Assembly (NCBI RefSeq): GCF_030814135.1
Contig: NZ_JAUSUQ010000011.1
Coordinates: 56,942 to 120,941, forward strand
From: Caldalkalibacillus uzonensis
GTDB lineage: Bacteria; Bacillota; Bacilli; Caldalkalibacillales; Caldalkalibacillaceae
Reading direction: 5' to 3'
DNA: 64,000 nt
Both the position numbers and the translations under genes were made by a program. Numbering within the stretch: the first letter of the stretch is position 1; each line of letters begins with the position of its first letter. The notes beneath the pieces were generated by a model, which worked only from the letters and a program-made list of their open reading frames with translations, had not been told where the DNA came from and made no database searches. Positions 1-9,127 of the stretch are shown here, in pieces.

Positions 1-688
1 CAGGGATGTGCTCTCCATTGGTGATGAGGACAATCATCAATTGACCGGTGGCAAAGCCGTACTTGGCTACCACATGGCGCAACAGACCGCTGTGCTTTTC
101 CTCTTTATAAGCCGGGATCCCCAGGCGCGTGCCGATCTCCTTGACCTTTTGAATGACTTGATCGTGCTGTTCATGCTGAATCAAACAGGCTTTCATATCA
201 ATGATGTCATGACTGCGCAGGCGGTAAAATCCGCCGATCAATCCCCCTTCTTCTTCCCCGATCGGCACCTGCGTTTTGTTCCGGTATCGCCATGGTTCCT
301 CCATGCCTAGCACAGGGTGAACGTTAACCTTGTTTAAATCCAAACCGCCAATCCGTTCAAGATCGCTTTTCACCAGCTGTTCCTTATATTTCAGCTGCTC
401 CTCATAGGCTAAATGCTGCAGTTGACAGCCACCACAACGGGCAAAGAGCGGACAGGGCGGTTCCACTCGCGCCGGGCTTTGCTCTAGAATCTCCACCACT
501 TTGGCATAGCCGAAGTTTTTCTTTGTCTTCAAGACCTTTGCTTTCACCACTTCGCCGGGCAAGGCATCTTTGACAAACAGGGTATACCCATCATAACGGC
601 CCACACCCATTGCTTCGTGATTGAGATCATGTATCTTCAGTTCTACTTCATCATTTTTCTGTACCGGCAGCTGTACCTTGGTAGACAT
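1..688 (-). CDS. rlmCD: 23S rRNA (uracil-5-)-methyltransferase, RlmCD/TrmA family (3' part outside window)
   Basis: Only the N-terminal 229 residues lie in the window; the gene runs off the left edge. The product methylates C5 of uridines in 23S rRNA using S-adenosylmethionine. Residues about 7-68 form a TRAM RNA-binding domain. A Cys cluster follows (C79, C85, C88 in PCPLFARCGGC), which is the family's 4Fe-4S site with the fourth Cys further on. The SAM-binding and catalytic part is not visible. The start is ATG at 688; a plausible promoter lies at 757-784. In B. subtilis the homologue yefA (RlmCD, U747 and U1939) sits next to dagK, as it nearly does here, which favours that assignment over the paralogue yfjO. 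Confidence 0.9.
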   Translation of the reverse strand, partial: MSTKVQLPVQKNDEVELKIHDLNHEAMGVGRYDGYTLFVKDALPGEVVKAKVLKTKKNFGYAKVVEILEQSPARVEPPCPLFARCGGCQLQHLAYEEQLKYKEQLVKSDLERIGGLDLNKVNVHPVLGMEEPWRYRNKTQVPIGEEEGGLIGGFYRLRSHDIIDMKACLIQHEQHDQVIQKVKEIGTRLGIPAYKEEKHSGLLRHVVAKYGFATGQLMIVLITNGEHIP

Positions 689-756
689 GAACTGTTCCCT
701 CTTTCACAAAGCTCTATCCAGTTTTGCCACATACACTCACTTATTATCCTTCACGG

Positions 757-784
757 ATTGTACCATACTTACACAAAGAAACAA
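757..784 (-). promoter_or_regulatory. Putative sigma-A promoter of rlmCD
   Basis: Reading the minus strand there is TTGTTT, a 16-base spacer and TACAAT, about 70 bases upstream of the rlmCD start codon. Match by eye to the housekeeping consensus; no other support. Confidence 0.4.
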
Positions 785-938
785 ACATCTCTACAAAAAC
801 TGCATATACATACTAAATTGTTTGAACCTCCCCCACCTACACTTTGTCTTGAGGCCAATTAATTGTTTAAAAATTTAGCATAGTGAGCACACTAATAATA
901 GGATATTAACAGAATACAACTATGAAGGAGGATTAGGT

Positions 939-1094
939 ATGGCCAGAAAAAAAGCGGCTCATTCCATTGCCCATTTGATTGACCAGTATAAAGCGGATAT
1001 CCTGAACAGCAAGGAGTGGCTTGAACAAATCGAAGAAAAGTGGGAAAAAAGAGTGATGCAAAACTCCCACAGCCAACAAGTCCATTCATCATAA
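939..1094 (+). CDS. FbpB-family small basic protein
   Basis: This 51-residue reading frame starts with ATG after AAGGAGGATTAGGT and is closed by a strong hairpin terminator. The N-terminus MARKKAAHSIAHLI followed by an acidic and basic helix (SKEWLEQIEEKWEKR) fits the FbpB family of small basic proteins. Members in Bacillus are Fur-controlled and help the FsrA small RNA in the iron-sparing response. The family match is by pattern recognition. I could not see a convincing Fur box in the 250 bases upstream, so iron control here is inference. The gene is a lone plus-strand gene between two minus-strand units. Confidence 0.7.
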   Translation: MARKKAAHSIAHLIDQYKADILNSKEWLEQIEEKWEKRVMQNSHSQQVHSS

Positions 1095-1140
1095 ACAAGC
1101 TTTCAGCCAATCTTAATAACAGCTGAGTCTCTCCGATACT

Positions 1141-1168
1141 AAAGAGCTGTCCTCCGTGACAGCTCTTT
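1141..1168. terminator. Bidirectional hairpin terminator
   Basis: Perfect 11-base arms AAAGAGCTGTC and GACAGCTCTTT around a 6-base loop, followed by a T-rich stretch on the plus strand and preceded by A residues. It lies between convergent genes, the FbpB-family gene and the amino-acid ABC ATPase gene. Confidence 0.85.
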
Positions 1169-1207
1169 GTTTGTAGGCCTGTATAGGTTTGAACAACAAG
1201 CGATTTC

Positions 1208-1930
1208 CTACAACACCTTACTTAAAAATGCCTGTGTACGGGGATGCTGAGGGTTGCTAAACAGTTGCTGAGGGTCCCCTTCCTCCATAATAACGCCTTG
1301 ATCCATAAAGATGACCCGGTCCGCCACTTCACGAGCAAAGCCCATTTCATGGGTGACCACAACCATGGTCATCCCTTCCTTGGCCAATTGTTTCATGACC
1401 GCCAATACTTCACCGACCATCTCAGGGTCCAAGGCTGACGTGGGTTCATCAAACAGCATCACTTTTGGTTCCATGGCCAACGCTCGGGCAATGGCGACAC
1501 GCTGTTTTTGTCCCCCTGACAGGGAGTCGGGATAAACCCCCGCTTTCTCCGCTAACCCAACCTTGTTTAAAAGGGCCATCGCTTTTTCCTCTGCCTTTGT
1601 CCTCGGCCAGTTTCTCACCTTCATCGGCGCCAACGTAATGTTTTCCAAAACCGTCATATGGGGGAAAAGGTTAAATTGTTGAAAAACCATCCCCACCTCT
1701 GTGCGTACTTGATTAATATCGGTTTTTTTATCCGCCAGATCCACCCCGTTAATATACACATGTCCATCCGTAATCGATTCTAAAAGGTTTAGACAGCGCA
1801 GAAACGTTGATTTTCCCGACCCGGACGGACCGATAACGACCACTACTTCCTGCGGCCGGATCTCTATGTCGATTCCCTTCAAAACCGCCAGATCACCAAA
1901 GGACTTTTTTAGATTGGTCACCTTGATCAT
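1208..1930 (-). CDS. Polar amino-acid ABC transporter, ATP-binding protein (GlnQ type)
   Basis: A 240-residue ABC ATPase that powers uptake of a polar amino acid. Visible motifs are Walker [10 protein letters not shown] (about 34-42), the Q-loop in [11 protein letters not shown], the signature LSGGQKQR, Walker [14 protein letters not shown] and the H-loop VTHEMGFA. The full-length match and the phrase RCLNLLE are typical of the GlnQ/HisP/ArtP group. The start ATG overlaps the permease stop by 4 bases (ATGA), so the two are translationally coupled. The last gene of a three-gene unit: binding protein, permease, ATPase. The exact substrate (glutamine, cystine, arginine or other) cannot be told from the sequence. 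Confidence 0.92.
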   Translation of the reverse strand: MIKVTNLKKSFGDLAVLKGIDIEIRPQEVVVVIGPSGSGKSTFLRCLNLLESITDGHVYINGVDLADKKTDINQVRTEVGMVFQQFNLFPHMTVLENITLAPMKVRNWPRTKAEEKAMALLNKVGLAEKAGVYPDSLSGGQKQRVAIARALAMEPKVMLFDEPTSALDPEMVGEVLAVMKQLAKEGMTMVVVTHEMGFAREVADRVIFMDQGVIMEEGDPQQLFSNPQHPRTQAFLSKVL

Positions 1931-2640
1931 TCTGTCTTCATCCTCCGTTCAATGTAGTTCAGCAGATGCGTTAAGCTGAGCGTTAAGGTGAGATAGATCA
2001 GCGCTGCCATCAGATAAGGTTCCCATACGGCAAAGTATTGGGCCTGAGCTGCCCTTCCCCAGTACATCAGCTCGGGTACTGCAATGATGGCCCCTAAGGA
2101 CGACTCCTTTAACAAGATAATAAATTCGTTCCCCAGAGGAGGCACCATCCGCTTAAAGGCCTGGGGCAAAATAATATAGCGCATGGCCTGGGTATGCGTC
2201 ATGCCCAGTGACCGGGCAGCTTCCATCTGCCCCCGGTCGATGGATTGGATCCCGGCCCGGAAGATTTCGGCAATATAGGCAGCAGAGTTCAAAGCAAGGG
2301 CGACAATGATCGAAGCAGTAGAGTTAACGGGACTCATCAACATGGGCATCAGACCGAAATGGATCAGCAAGATCTGGACCAGAAGCGGCGTTCCCCTAAA
2401 AAAGTTAATGTACCACACAAAGGGCAGACGGATGAAAAAATTGGAGGACATTTTGCCTAAGCCGATCATCAGGCCTAAAACGGTCCCTACGATCACCCCT
2501 GCCAGGGAGATCCAAATCGTCAGCAAAGTGCCTTTAATAAAAAACGGAAGATAAGCGATAATCACATGGAGACGGAAATTAAACGTTTCGGCTAAAAAGG
2601 CTTCCACAGACATTAGAACGGTTTCCGGCGACATAAGCAT
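1927..2640 (-). CDS. Polar amino-acid ABC transporter, permease (HisMQ family)
   Basis: A 237-residue inner-membrane permease of the HisM/GlnP class. It has an extended N-terminus, then about five membrane segments, with the EAA loop visible around residues 140-165 ([22 protein letters not shown]). The start ATG follows AAGGAGTTTT. It sits between its binding protein gene (116-base gap containing a hairpin) and its ATPase gene (4-base overlap). A single permease gene implies a homodimeric channel. Confidence 0.92.
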   Translation of the reverse strand: MLMSPETVLMSVEAFLAETFNFRLHVIIAYLPFFIKGTLLTIWISLAGVIVGTVLGLMIGLGKMSSNFFIRLPFVWYINFFRGTPLLVQILLIHFGLMPMLMSPVNSTASIIVALALNSAAYIAEIFRAGIQSIDRGQMEAARSLGMTHTQAMRYIILPQAFKRMVPPLGNEFIILLKESSLGAIIAVPELMYWGRAAQAQYFAVWEPYLMAALIYLTLTLSLTHLLNYIERRMKTE

Positions 2641-2691
2641 AAAACTCCTTTTAAGTCACTTGATTTATAACCGAAAATGAAGTCCAGGTAG

Positions 2692-2721
2692 AAAAAGAGC
2701 GTAACGCACACACGTTACGCC
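2692..2721 (-). terminator. Intercistronic hairpin between binding protein and permease genes
   Basis: On the minus strand GCGTAACG, a 6-base loop, CGTTACGC, then TCTTTTTC. This is a perfect 8-base stem followed by a T-run, inside the amino-acid ABC operon. It most likely acts as a partial terminator or mRNA-protecting hairpin, so that more binding protein than membrane components is made. Confidence 0.7.
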
Positions 2722-2756
2722 AACCCATAGGAGCAACCCACAGCCGTTAGCTTGCC

Positions 2757-3596
2757 CTATTCCGCATTTAAGAGAGTTTCAACATCTGGCGTTGTACCAA
2801 ACCATTTTTCATAAATTTCAGCATAAGTCCCGCTTTCAATAACGGTTGTTAAGGCTTCATTGAAAATCTCTACCAGTTCACTACCTTTAGGGAACATGAG
2901 GCCATAGAATTCGGATTCGAAGTTCTCCGGATCTTCAATGCCTACGAAATTATCATTGGGGTTGTTCTTCAGGTATTCGTTCACCACGGCGTTGTCAGTG
3001 ACAACGGCCTCAACATCTCCGTTTTTCAGGGCCATAATTGCGACAGCAGAGCTTTCATACTTCAAAATATCGGAATGGTTTTCACCGAGGATTTTTTCCA
3101 CGGCAAATTGTCCCGTCGTCCCGTTTTGTACCCCTACTTTTTTACCGACTAAGTCAGTGGCGCTTTTGATATCGGAATCCTCAGGGACGAGAATCATGTG
3201 GGTGGATTCATAATAGGGACGGGTAAAATCATAGCTTTCTATGCGGTCATCGGTAATGGTAATGCCTGAGATAGCCAGGTCCACTTCTCCATTTTGCACG
3301 GCAACAAAGAGGGGATCCCAACCCAAATTGCGCACTTCATGCTCGAATCCCGCTTCCTCCATTACAGCCGCTAACAAGTCAATGTCAAAACCGACAATTT
3401 CTCCTTTGTCCAAGAACTCAAACGGGGCAAAAGCAGCTTCTGTGCCGACGATTAATTGCTGTTTTTCCTCTACAGCTGTTTCACTATTTTCCTCTCCAGC
3501 TGCTTCATTGGTGTCTGCCGGCTGGCCTGAACCGCAAGCAGCCAACAGCGCTGTTAAAACTAAAAACACCAGACCCAACCATAACGATTTTTTCAT
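2757..3596 (-). CDS. Polar amino-acid ABC transporter, substrate-binding lipoprotein
   Basis: A 279-residue lipoprotein, counted from the ATG at 3596, which follows GGGGGAAATGAG; a longer in-frame start exists but lacks a ribosome binding site. The signal peptide ends in the lipobox LLAAC with C21 as the lipidated residue, followed by a Ser/Glu-rich linker. The mature part is an SBP_bac_3 family domain, for example AAFAPFEFLDKGEIVGFDIDL and the VGVQNGTTGQ segment. It captures an amino acid outside the membrane for the permease and ATPase encoded downstream. First gene of the operon. The ligand is not determinable here. Confidence 0.92.
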   Translation of the reverse strand: MKKSLWLGLVFLVLTALLAACGSGQPADTNEAAGEENSETAVEEKQQLIVGTEAAFAPFEFLDKGEIVGFDIDLLAAVMEEAGFEHEVRNLGWDPLFVAVQNGEVDLAISGITITDDRIESYDFTRPYYESTHMILVPEDSDIKSATDLVGKKVGVQNGTTGQFAVEKILGENHSDILKYESSAVAIMALKNGDVEAVVTDNAVVNEYLKNNPNDNFVGIEDPENFESEFYGLMFPKGSELVEIFNEALTTVIESGTYAEIYEKWFGTTPDVETLLNAE

Positions 3597-3823
3597 CTCA
3601 TTTCCCCCTTGTATCATTCTTTTAATTTCCGACTCTGCTCATGCTCATCTCTATTCTTTCTGTCTATGTCTATATAGTATAGTATTAATAGTATTAAGAA
3701 TGCAAAATGTATAAGAACTGTATATTTAAAAGACTATGTTTATATCTATGCCACAACTAGATTTAACCATAGAACAAGCATTTTCTCAATACTTTTTTAT
3801 GGACAAAAGTTTGCCAATAGAAC

Positions 3824-3847
3824 AAAAAAGCCAGCCCAGAGGCCGGA
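3824..3847 (-). terminator. Hairpin terminator after the nitrilase-family gene
   Basis: On the minus strand CCGGCC, loop TCTG, GGCTGG, then CTTTTTT, 15 to 40 bases downstream of the stop codon. One G-T pair in the stem. Confidence 0.7.
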
Positions 3848-3864
3848 ACACATGGGAATAACGC

Positions 3865-4662
3865 TTATTTAAGCTGCCCGCCCGGAATAAAGGCTGACGG
3901 ATAATCACTGAAATAGGGAATGTGTTGCCGGGCGCCCTTGACCAATGACGGATCAAAAGGCGCAAGGATGATTTCTTCCCTGTCAGAGCCAGATTCTGTG
4001 ATCACCTGTCCCCACGGGTTGACCAACCTGCTTCGGCCGCATGCCCTGCTTCCGGCGGCATTTACCCCCAGTACATAACATAGATTGTCCAGGGCCCGGG
4101 CTCTGGTTTGAATCTCCCAGCGGGGTTCCGCTGTTTTGCTCCAGACGGAAGGACAGATGATCAGCTGCGCTCCCTTCAGGGCCAGTAAGCGGGCCGGTTC
4201 AGGAAACTCCAAATCGTAACAAATCAGGACGCCCACAAGCCCCAGAGCCGTCTCAAACACCTGGTAATCCAACGGACCCGCAGAGAAAGCCTCCTTTTCC
4301 TGTCCCCATAATAATGATTTGCGCTGAACCCCCAACACTGCCCCGTCATTATTAATCACTGCAGCCGAAATATACAAGCGGTTCCCGTCACGGGCATCCT
4401 GTTCGGGAAACGGGACTATCAACACCGTCTGCAGTTCTCTGGCCAAAGCTTGAAACTGCTGCACGGTCGGGCCGGAGACTGGTTCAGCATAGCGCCGGAA
4501 AAGGGCAGGTTCCAGATCATATCCGGTCACCCACAGTTCCGGCAGCACAATCAGTTGGGCACCCCGTGCATGGGCTTCCCGGACCATGTTATCTGCCTTC
4601 TTCCTGTTGCGTTCAACTTGGCCAACGTGAGGTGCCATTTGGATGGCGGCCACTGTAGCCAT
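3865..4662 (-). CDS. Carbon-nitrogen hydrolase (nitrilase superfamily)
   Basis: A 265-residue cytoplasmic amidase-type enzyme with the Glu-Lys-Cys triad of the superfamily: E42 in LPELWVTG, K115 in QRKSLLWG and C148 in ICYDLEFPE. Members hydrolyse amides or nitriles, such as omega-amidase or N-carbamoyl substrates; nothing here fixes the substrate. The start ATG follows GGGGGATCTGCC. It is a separate unit, with a terminator after it and a DUF1002 gene upstream in the same direction (41-base gap), so co-transcription with that gene is possible. Confidence 0.88.
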   Translation of the reverse strand: MATVAAIQMAPHVGQVERNRKKADNMVREAHARGAQLIVLPELWVTGYDLEPALFRRYAEPVSGPTVQQFQALARELQTVLIVPFPEQDARDGNRLYISAAVINNDGAVLGVQRKSLLWGQEKEAFSAGPLDYQVFETALGLVGVLICYDLEFPEPARLLALKGAQLIICPSVWSKTAEPRWEIQTRARALDNLCYVLGVNAAGSRACGRSRLVNPWGQVITESGSDREEIILAPFDPSLVKGARQHIPYFSDYPSAFIPGGQLK

Positions 4663-4703
4663 GGCAGATCCCCCGTTCTGTGCTCAACGGAGAGTCGAGC
4701 AGC

Positions 4704-5600
4704 TTAACTTGAAAAGACATCTTTTAATCTTTCAAAGAAGGCAATGATTACATCGAGAACTTTACGCAAGAAATTGCGGGTTTCTTCCCGGTCCAAAATC
4801 TCATTTAAGTTATCCCGAATATTTTTGAGCTGGTTGCTGACTTGCTCCCAGTTGATATCCAGGCTTTTAAGACGCTTTAGCAAATGTACTAGTGCATCGA
4901 TATCCTCTTCTGTAAGTTCAATGCCCAGTTCTGCGGCGATCTCCCGAATCAGATTACGGTAATCTTCATCGGTTTCCAGCTTGGTGTCAGCCAATCTTTC
5001 TTTAAGCCGTCTCATCAGTTCGGCCGCTTCTTCTGAGCCGATCTTATCGGCCAGTTCGGCCGTTGTGACCATTTCCTCGTTGGCCACTTGCTTCTGTTCT
5101 TCGTCAATTTCAATATCTGCTGCTGCCTCAAAGGCTTTGATGATCCCCGTCAGACCGGCTGTGCCACTGACACCAAATGGGGCCGTCACATACACATCAG
5201 CATCCTGGATGCCGGCCGTGGCCATGGCATTGGCATACATTTCTTCTGTAACCCAATCAATGTTGTTGGTGCTGACTGTGAGGCCAGCCCCTTCTTCCAG
5301 AAGCGTAATCCTGGCAGAAGAGATGGCCCGTGTGCCAATCGTCTTTTCATCAATATACTGACCGAGATATTGATGTTCCTCCTGATTGGATACGTAGATA
5401 ATTTCCACATCTTCACCAACACCCATTTCAGCCAAAATTTGTTGGCGTTGCTCCTGGGTCAGGTTCTCACCAAGGGTCACCACTGTTTCCCCGGTGATGG
5501 CATCAGCAGAAACCGGCAGGACAAAACTAAACACCAGCAAAGTGAATAAAGCCAAACTTGCAAGCCATTTTTTATAAGGCTTTTCCATCATCCATAACAT
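4704..5600 (-). CDS. DUF1002 exported protein (YpuA-like)
   Basis: A 298-residue predicted secreted protein. The ATG at 5600 is preferred because it follows AAGGAGGGACAACCC; an upstream in-frame ATG has no ribosome binding site. After a charged start there is a hydrophobic signal segment (about residues 12-31) ending near VSADA. The body carries the DUF1002 pattern: TLGENLTQEQRQQIL, the TISSARI-like segment, VTAPFGVSGTAGLTGI and a helical, acidic C-terminal half. The B. subtilis homologue YpuA is of unknown role, possibly linked to the cell envelope. No function can be assigned. Confidence 0.85.
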   Translation of the reverse strand: MLWMMEKPYKKWLASLALFTLLVFSFVLPVSADAITGETVVTLGENLTQEQRQQILAEMGVGEDVEIIYVSNQEEHQYLGQYIDEKTIGTRAISSARITLLEEGAGLTVSTNNIDWVTEEMYANAMATAGIQDADVYVTAPFGVSGTAGLTGIIKAFEAAADIEIDEEQKQVANEEMVTTAELADKIGSEEAAELMRRLKERLADTKLETDEDYRNLIREIAAELGIELTEEDIDALVHLLKRLKSLDINWEQVSNQLKNIRDNLNEILDREETRNFLRKVLDVIIAFFERLKDVFSS

Positions 5601-5820
5601 GGGTTGTCCCTCCTTAATTCCAATAAAATGAAACACATGTTAGCGTTTTTCTTCCCTTGTCTAATCTCTTATATTCGCCCCGTTTTCTTTTCTTTATGGG
5701 GGAAAAATGCGGCTAAAACCACCCTCCCATTCTATTTTTCCCACTAAAGGGCTTCTATAATCTATGTCTATTAACTTTTGCTTTCAATTATACATGCTTG
5801 TCTCATATTTGTGAGCAGGA

Positions 5821-6708
5821 TTAGCCCGGGGTGCGCAAAACCAGGTGTTTATGCAGCACTTTAAAATGGCTGGGTAACGTTCCTCCCCGCTCACCGTCCA
5901 AGTTCAGCTGGACGGGATCAAGAGAGGTGACTTTCAGTTCAGCTGTTTGAAAGTAAATCACACGGGGATCATGAATATGCTCCCCCCTGATGACTTGCGT
6001 GGCAATCTTCAGAAACTCAGGCATGGTTGTTTTGCGTACCACCAGCACATCAAAGTAGCCGTCGTTCATCACTGCCTGGGGGGCCAGTTTCTCAAAGCCC
6101 CCCACCGAATGGCTGTTGGTGACTAAAAACAGCATAATCTCTTCATCAATGACCCGTTTGGGAGAGGTGATGGTTACCCGGGTGGGCTTCAACCAGGCCA
6201 GTTTTTCGATACCCTTGACATAGTAAGCCAATTGGCCAAACATTGTTTTGAGCCGGCTGGGCACTTCGTAAGTGAGCTCGGTGAGCGTCCCTCCGCCGGC
6301 AATATTGACAAAATACTGCCGGTTCACTTTGCCCACGTCAATGCTGGTGGTTTTTCCTTTAATAATGACATCACAGGCCGCTTCAAAATCTTTGGGAATA
6401 CCCAGCGCACGAGCAAAATCATTTGTAGTGCCAGCTGGGATAATCCCCAGTTGGGGACGGTGTTTTTTTTCAGCCAAGCCATTGACTACTTCATTGACGG
6501 TACCGTCTCCCCCTGCAGCAATCACCAGGTCATAACGGCGCTGAACGGCAGTCTCGGCTGCCCGTATGGCATCTCCCGCACCGGTGGTGGCATGACAGGA
6601 GGCTTCGTACCCGGCTCTTTCCAGCTTCTCCAGTATGCTTGGTATGTATTTGCGGAACAGCTCCCGCCCTGCCGAAGGATTGTAAATGATGCGTGCCCGT
6701 TTATACAT
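5821..6708 (-). CDS. dagK: Diacylglycerol kinase (DagK/DgkB)
   Basis: A 295-residue soluble lipid kinase of the DAGK_cat family. It phosphorylates diacylglycerol released in lipoteichoic acid synthesis so that it re-enters phospholipid synthesis as phosphatidic acid. The nucleotide-binding motif GGDGTVNE is at 66-73, with the N-terminal YNPSAG signature at 9-14. Length and motifs fit DgkB (YerQ) of B. subtilis, which also sits between gatB and rlmCD. The ATG at 6708 lacks a strong ribosome binding site but is the only start keeping the conserved N-terminus. The next gene upstream is divergent. Confidence 0.93.
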   Translation of the reverse strand: MYKRARIIYNPSAGRELFRKYIPSILEKLERAGYEASCHATTGAGDAIRAAETAVQRRYDLVIAAGGDGTVNEVVNGLAEKKHRPQLGIIPAGTTNDFARALGIPKDFEAACDVIIKGKTTSIDVGKVNRQYFVNIAGGGTLTELTYEVPSRLKTMFGQLAYYVKGIEKLAWLKPTRVTITSPKRVIDEEIMLFLVTNSHSVGGFEKLAPQAVMNDGYFDVLVVRKTTMPEFLKIATQVIRGEHIHDPRVIYFQTAELKVTSLDPVQLNLDGERGGTLPSHFKVLHKHLVLRTPG

Positions 6709-7006
6709 AGTAGACGCTCCTCGTGTTCAAAAGGTTTCAGTGCTCCACACAGCACGCAAAACAAATAGAAAAATACCTTCACTACGCTATCCTTATCATA
6801 CTCGAATTGGTAAGGCTTGTCATCATTGTATGCGTACAGTATGCTCGCTGTGCCTTGAACCGAATCCGATTTCATGTTTAAAAAAATTTCTTCTCCGAAG
6901 AAGGAATGTCAAAAGTTTTATCGAACTATAAAAATATCCTAATTACACCAACCTATCTTTGTCTCATCCAGATGCAGTCACTATTTATTCCAATTAGGAG
7001 TTCCCT

Positions 7007-7816
7007 ATGAACATTCCATTTATTAAAAAATACTTACAAAAATGGCACAACAAATTAACGAAAAAAAGTAAAGAAAAAGCAACCCACGAAAGTGGTGCTG
7101 ACACAGAAACGAAACCCGTTCAACCTGAAGATTACCATACAGTCATTGGTCGTATGGCCGCTTTTTTCGCTCACGAAATACGCAACCCTTTGACAACGAT
7201 TATCGGTTTTTCTCAGTTTTTAGAACAGGATCCGCACATCAAATCAGAGCCTCACATCTCTCAATATATTTCTATTATTAAGGAAGAAGCCATACGCATG
7301 GAGTCCTTAATTCAAGAACTGCTGACTTTGTCAAAGTCTCATTTAAACCAAGACAACCTGTCCATTATTGATGTAAAAAGCAGTGTTGAAAAAATTGTCG
7401 CCATCTATTCCATGCAGACCCAAAATGACAATATCCGCTTCATTACCTCTTTAGCAGACGAAGTGTATATTACGGGAAACACTGTACGTTTTGAAAGATT
7501 GCTGATCAATTTAGTCAAAAATGCAGTCGAAGCCATTAAAAACGATGGAACGATTGAAGTCAGTGTTGCAAAAGAAAACGACACTGTATTACTCTCAATT
7601 ATTGACAGCGGTCCGGGATTTGCACCTGACCAGCTTGAGCAAGTCTTCTATCCCTTCTTTACCACCAAAGAAACCGGAACAGGATTGGGATTGCCGATAT
7701 GCAAGGCGATTACCGAAACGTTAGGTGGTACAATCACCATTGAAAATCATCCCACCAAAGGCGCTCACGTGAAAATGGAATTTCCCTTAAGCCGACAAGT
7801 TGCGAACAAAAGTTGA
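7007..7816 (+). CDS. Soluble sensor histidine kinase of the sporulation-kinase type
   Basis: A 269-residue histidine kinase with no membrane segment and no PAS or other sensor domain, only a Lys-rich N-terminal 40 residues. All kinase motifs are intact: H-box with H56 (AHEIRNPL), N-box with N172 (NLVKNAVEAI), G1 DSGPGF (200-205), F-box FYPFFTTK and G2 GTGLGLPI (223-230). The type resembles the catalytic parts of KinA-KinE. Start ATG follows AGGAGTTCCCT. No response regulator gene is adjacent. It is the first gene of a plus-strand unit with an AgrC-like membrane protein (29-base gap), agrB and agrD. I infer it may supply the kinase activity that the AgrC-like protein lacks; the Spo0F phosphorelay is a possible target but is not shown here. 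Confidence 0.88.
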   Translation: MNIPFIKKYLQKWHNKLTKKSKEKATHESGADTETKPVQPEDYHTVIGRMAAFFAHEIRNPLTTIIGFSQFLEQDPHIKSEPHISQYISIIKEEAIRMESLIQELLTLSKSHLNQDNLSIIDVKSSVEKIVAIYSMQTQNDNIRFITSLADEVYITGNTVRFERLLINLVKNAVEAIKNDGTIEVSVAKENDTVLLSIIDSGPGFAPDQLEQVFYPFFTTKETGTGLGLPICKAITETLGGTITIENHPTKGAHVKMEFPLSRQVANKS

Positions 7817-7845
7817 ATATTTCCGTTGAGAGATAGGAGATAGCC

Positions 7846-9111
7846 ATGAATCATCTGTTAGTGTTTTACTTAGTATCAGTAGTAGAATGGATTGCCCTTT
7901 TATCCTTTCCAATTATTTTATTAGGATATCACTATCAGAAATATATCAAAAGAATTACCCTCATTGCTTTAATCATAAGTTTATTCTCTTTACTTCTACG
8001 GCTCACTTCCTTACATCTATTTGTTATTATTGCATCCCAAATAATAATTCTCATATTTTTAAAAAAATTATTCTATAAATCAAATTATTTGGAGTCCCTT
8101 GTACTGACCGGAATTGGCTACGGTTTTTATGTTTTTCTTCATCTGTTAATAGCGGAAGTAATCATATCTTTATCATCATACAATTATTTCGAGTTACTCT
8201 TCTCCAATATTAAATACTTCCACCAAAGTATAACTGCACTTTTGGTGCTAACAATTTGTTATTTAGTACATAAAAACCATTACCACTTGTTGGAGTTTCG
8301 TGACAATTTAAAAGCCCAAAAGCATGAAAAGCAATTTAAAACGATCATTATTACAATTTCTTTGCTCACATTTATCTTTATTTGCCTTGCTGCTTTTACA
8401 ATGCTGAATGATGAATTAAATTTCCGGTACCCTTTCGTATTGTCTTGTATTATCGTGTTATTTATCATCTTATCGATTTATCTGATCCTGCATACCCAAT
8501 TTCAGAGAAAACGCTTGCTTGAAGCCAAGAAGTTTTATCTTGATCAGGAACAACAAGTGGCCACAATAGTGGAAAAGCTAAAAAAAGACTATATTGGTCA
8601 TTTTCAAGCCCTGTTAAAGCTTTGTGAGCGCAATTCCGCTCAACTCATTAAAGACTATGTTGAGAAACGCCGTCTACATATCGATTCATCATTTTTATCA
8701 AAAGGAAGTTTCCTTGCAAATGTGGAATCCGTTGATGAACTGCTTTATGCTTTTTTGGTAAACAAACGCAAATTAGCAGATTTATTAGGGATAACTCTTA
8801 TTGTAACTGCTGATAGTCAATGCGATGTTCCCGTCTCATTCAAGCAAATTCGTTATTTAAGTACCATTATAGATGAGTTGCTGTTTCTCCATTATCAAGC
8901 TTCTAACGACAAGGAGAAAGAGCTTCACTTTCAGATTCAAAAACTAGAAGAAGGCATTCGTTTTCAGATAGTCAGCGATCTGATAGTTAGTGAGGAGCAG
9001 AGTGCGAGCTTGAAACTTTTCGACGTCATGTTTCAATTCGAAAAAGATAATGCCACAGTTCAATCCGTCTTAAGCCCAGTGCAACTCTCCATTTTCTGTC
9101 CGTTATATTAA
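7846..9111 (+). CDS. AgrC-like membrane receptor with degenerate kinase domain
   Basis: A 421-residue protein with about seven N-terminal hydrophobic segments (roughly 5-28, 36-52, 55-72, 84-110, 127-142, 165-186, 195-217), a coiled linker (218-245) and a cytoplasmic part laid out like the AgrC/GHKL sensor kinases. At the H-box, where AgrC proteins read R-H-D-Y/F-x-N-H, this protein has K246-K247-D-Y-I-G-H252, so the phospho-acceptor His is Lys and the Asn is Gly. The N-box region (337-353, LSTIIDELLFLHYQAS) lacks the Asn that binds Mg-ATP, and no G1 or G2 glycine boxes follow. It therefore looks like a pseudokinase receptor. Start ATG follows AGGAGATAGCC. The gene is visibly A+T-rich. Peptide sensing is inferred from the adjoining agrB and agrD-like genes. 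Confidence 0.75.
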   Translation: MNHLLVFYLVSVVEWIALLSFPIILLGYHYQKYIKRITLIALIISLFSLLLRLTSLHLFVIIASQIIILIFLKKLFYKSNYLESLVLTGIGYGFYVFLHLLIAEVIISLSSYNYFELLFSNIKYFHQSITALLVLTICYLVHKNHYHLLEFRDNLKAQKHEKQFKTIIITISLLTFIFICLAAFTMLNDELNFRYPFVLSCIIVLFIILSIYLILHTQFQRKRLLEAKKFYLDQEQQVATIVEKLKKDYIGHFQALLKLCERNSAQLIKDYVEKRRLHIDSSFLSKGSFLANVESVDELLYAFLVNKRKLADLLGITLIVTADSQCDVPVSFKQIRYLSTIIDELLFLHYQASNDKEKELHFQIQKLEEGIRFQIVSDLIVSEEQSASLKLFDVMFQFEKDNATVQSVLSPVQLSIFCPLY

Positions 9112-9127
9112 CAAAGAGGTGTGTACC

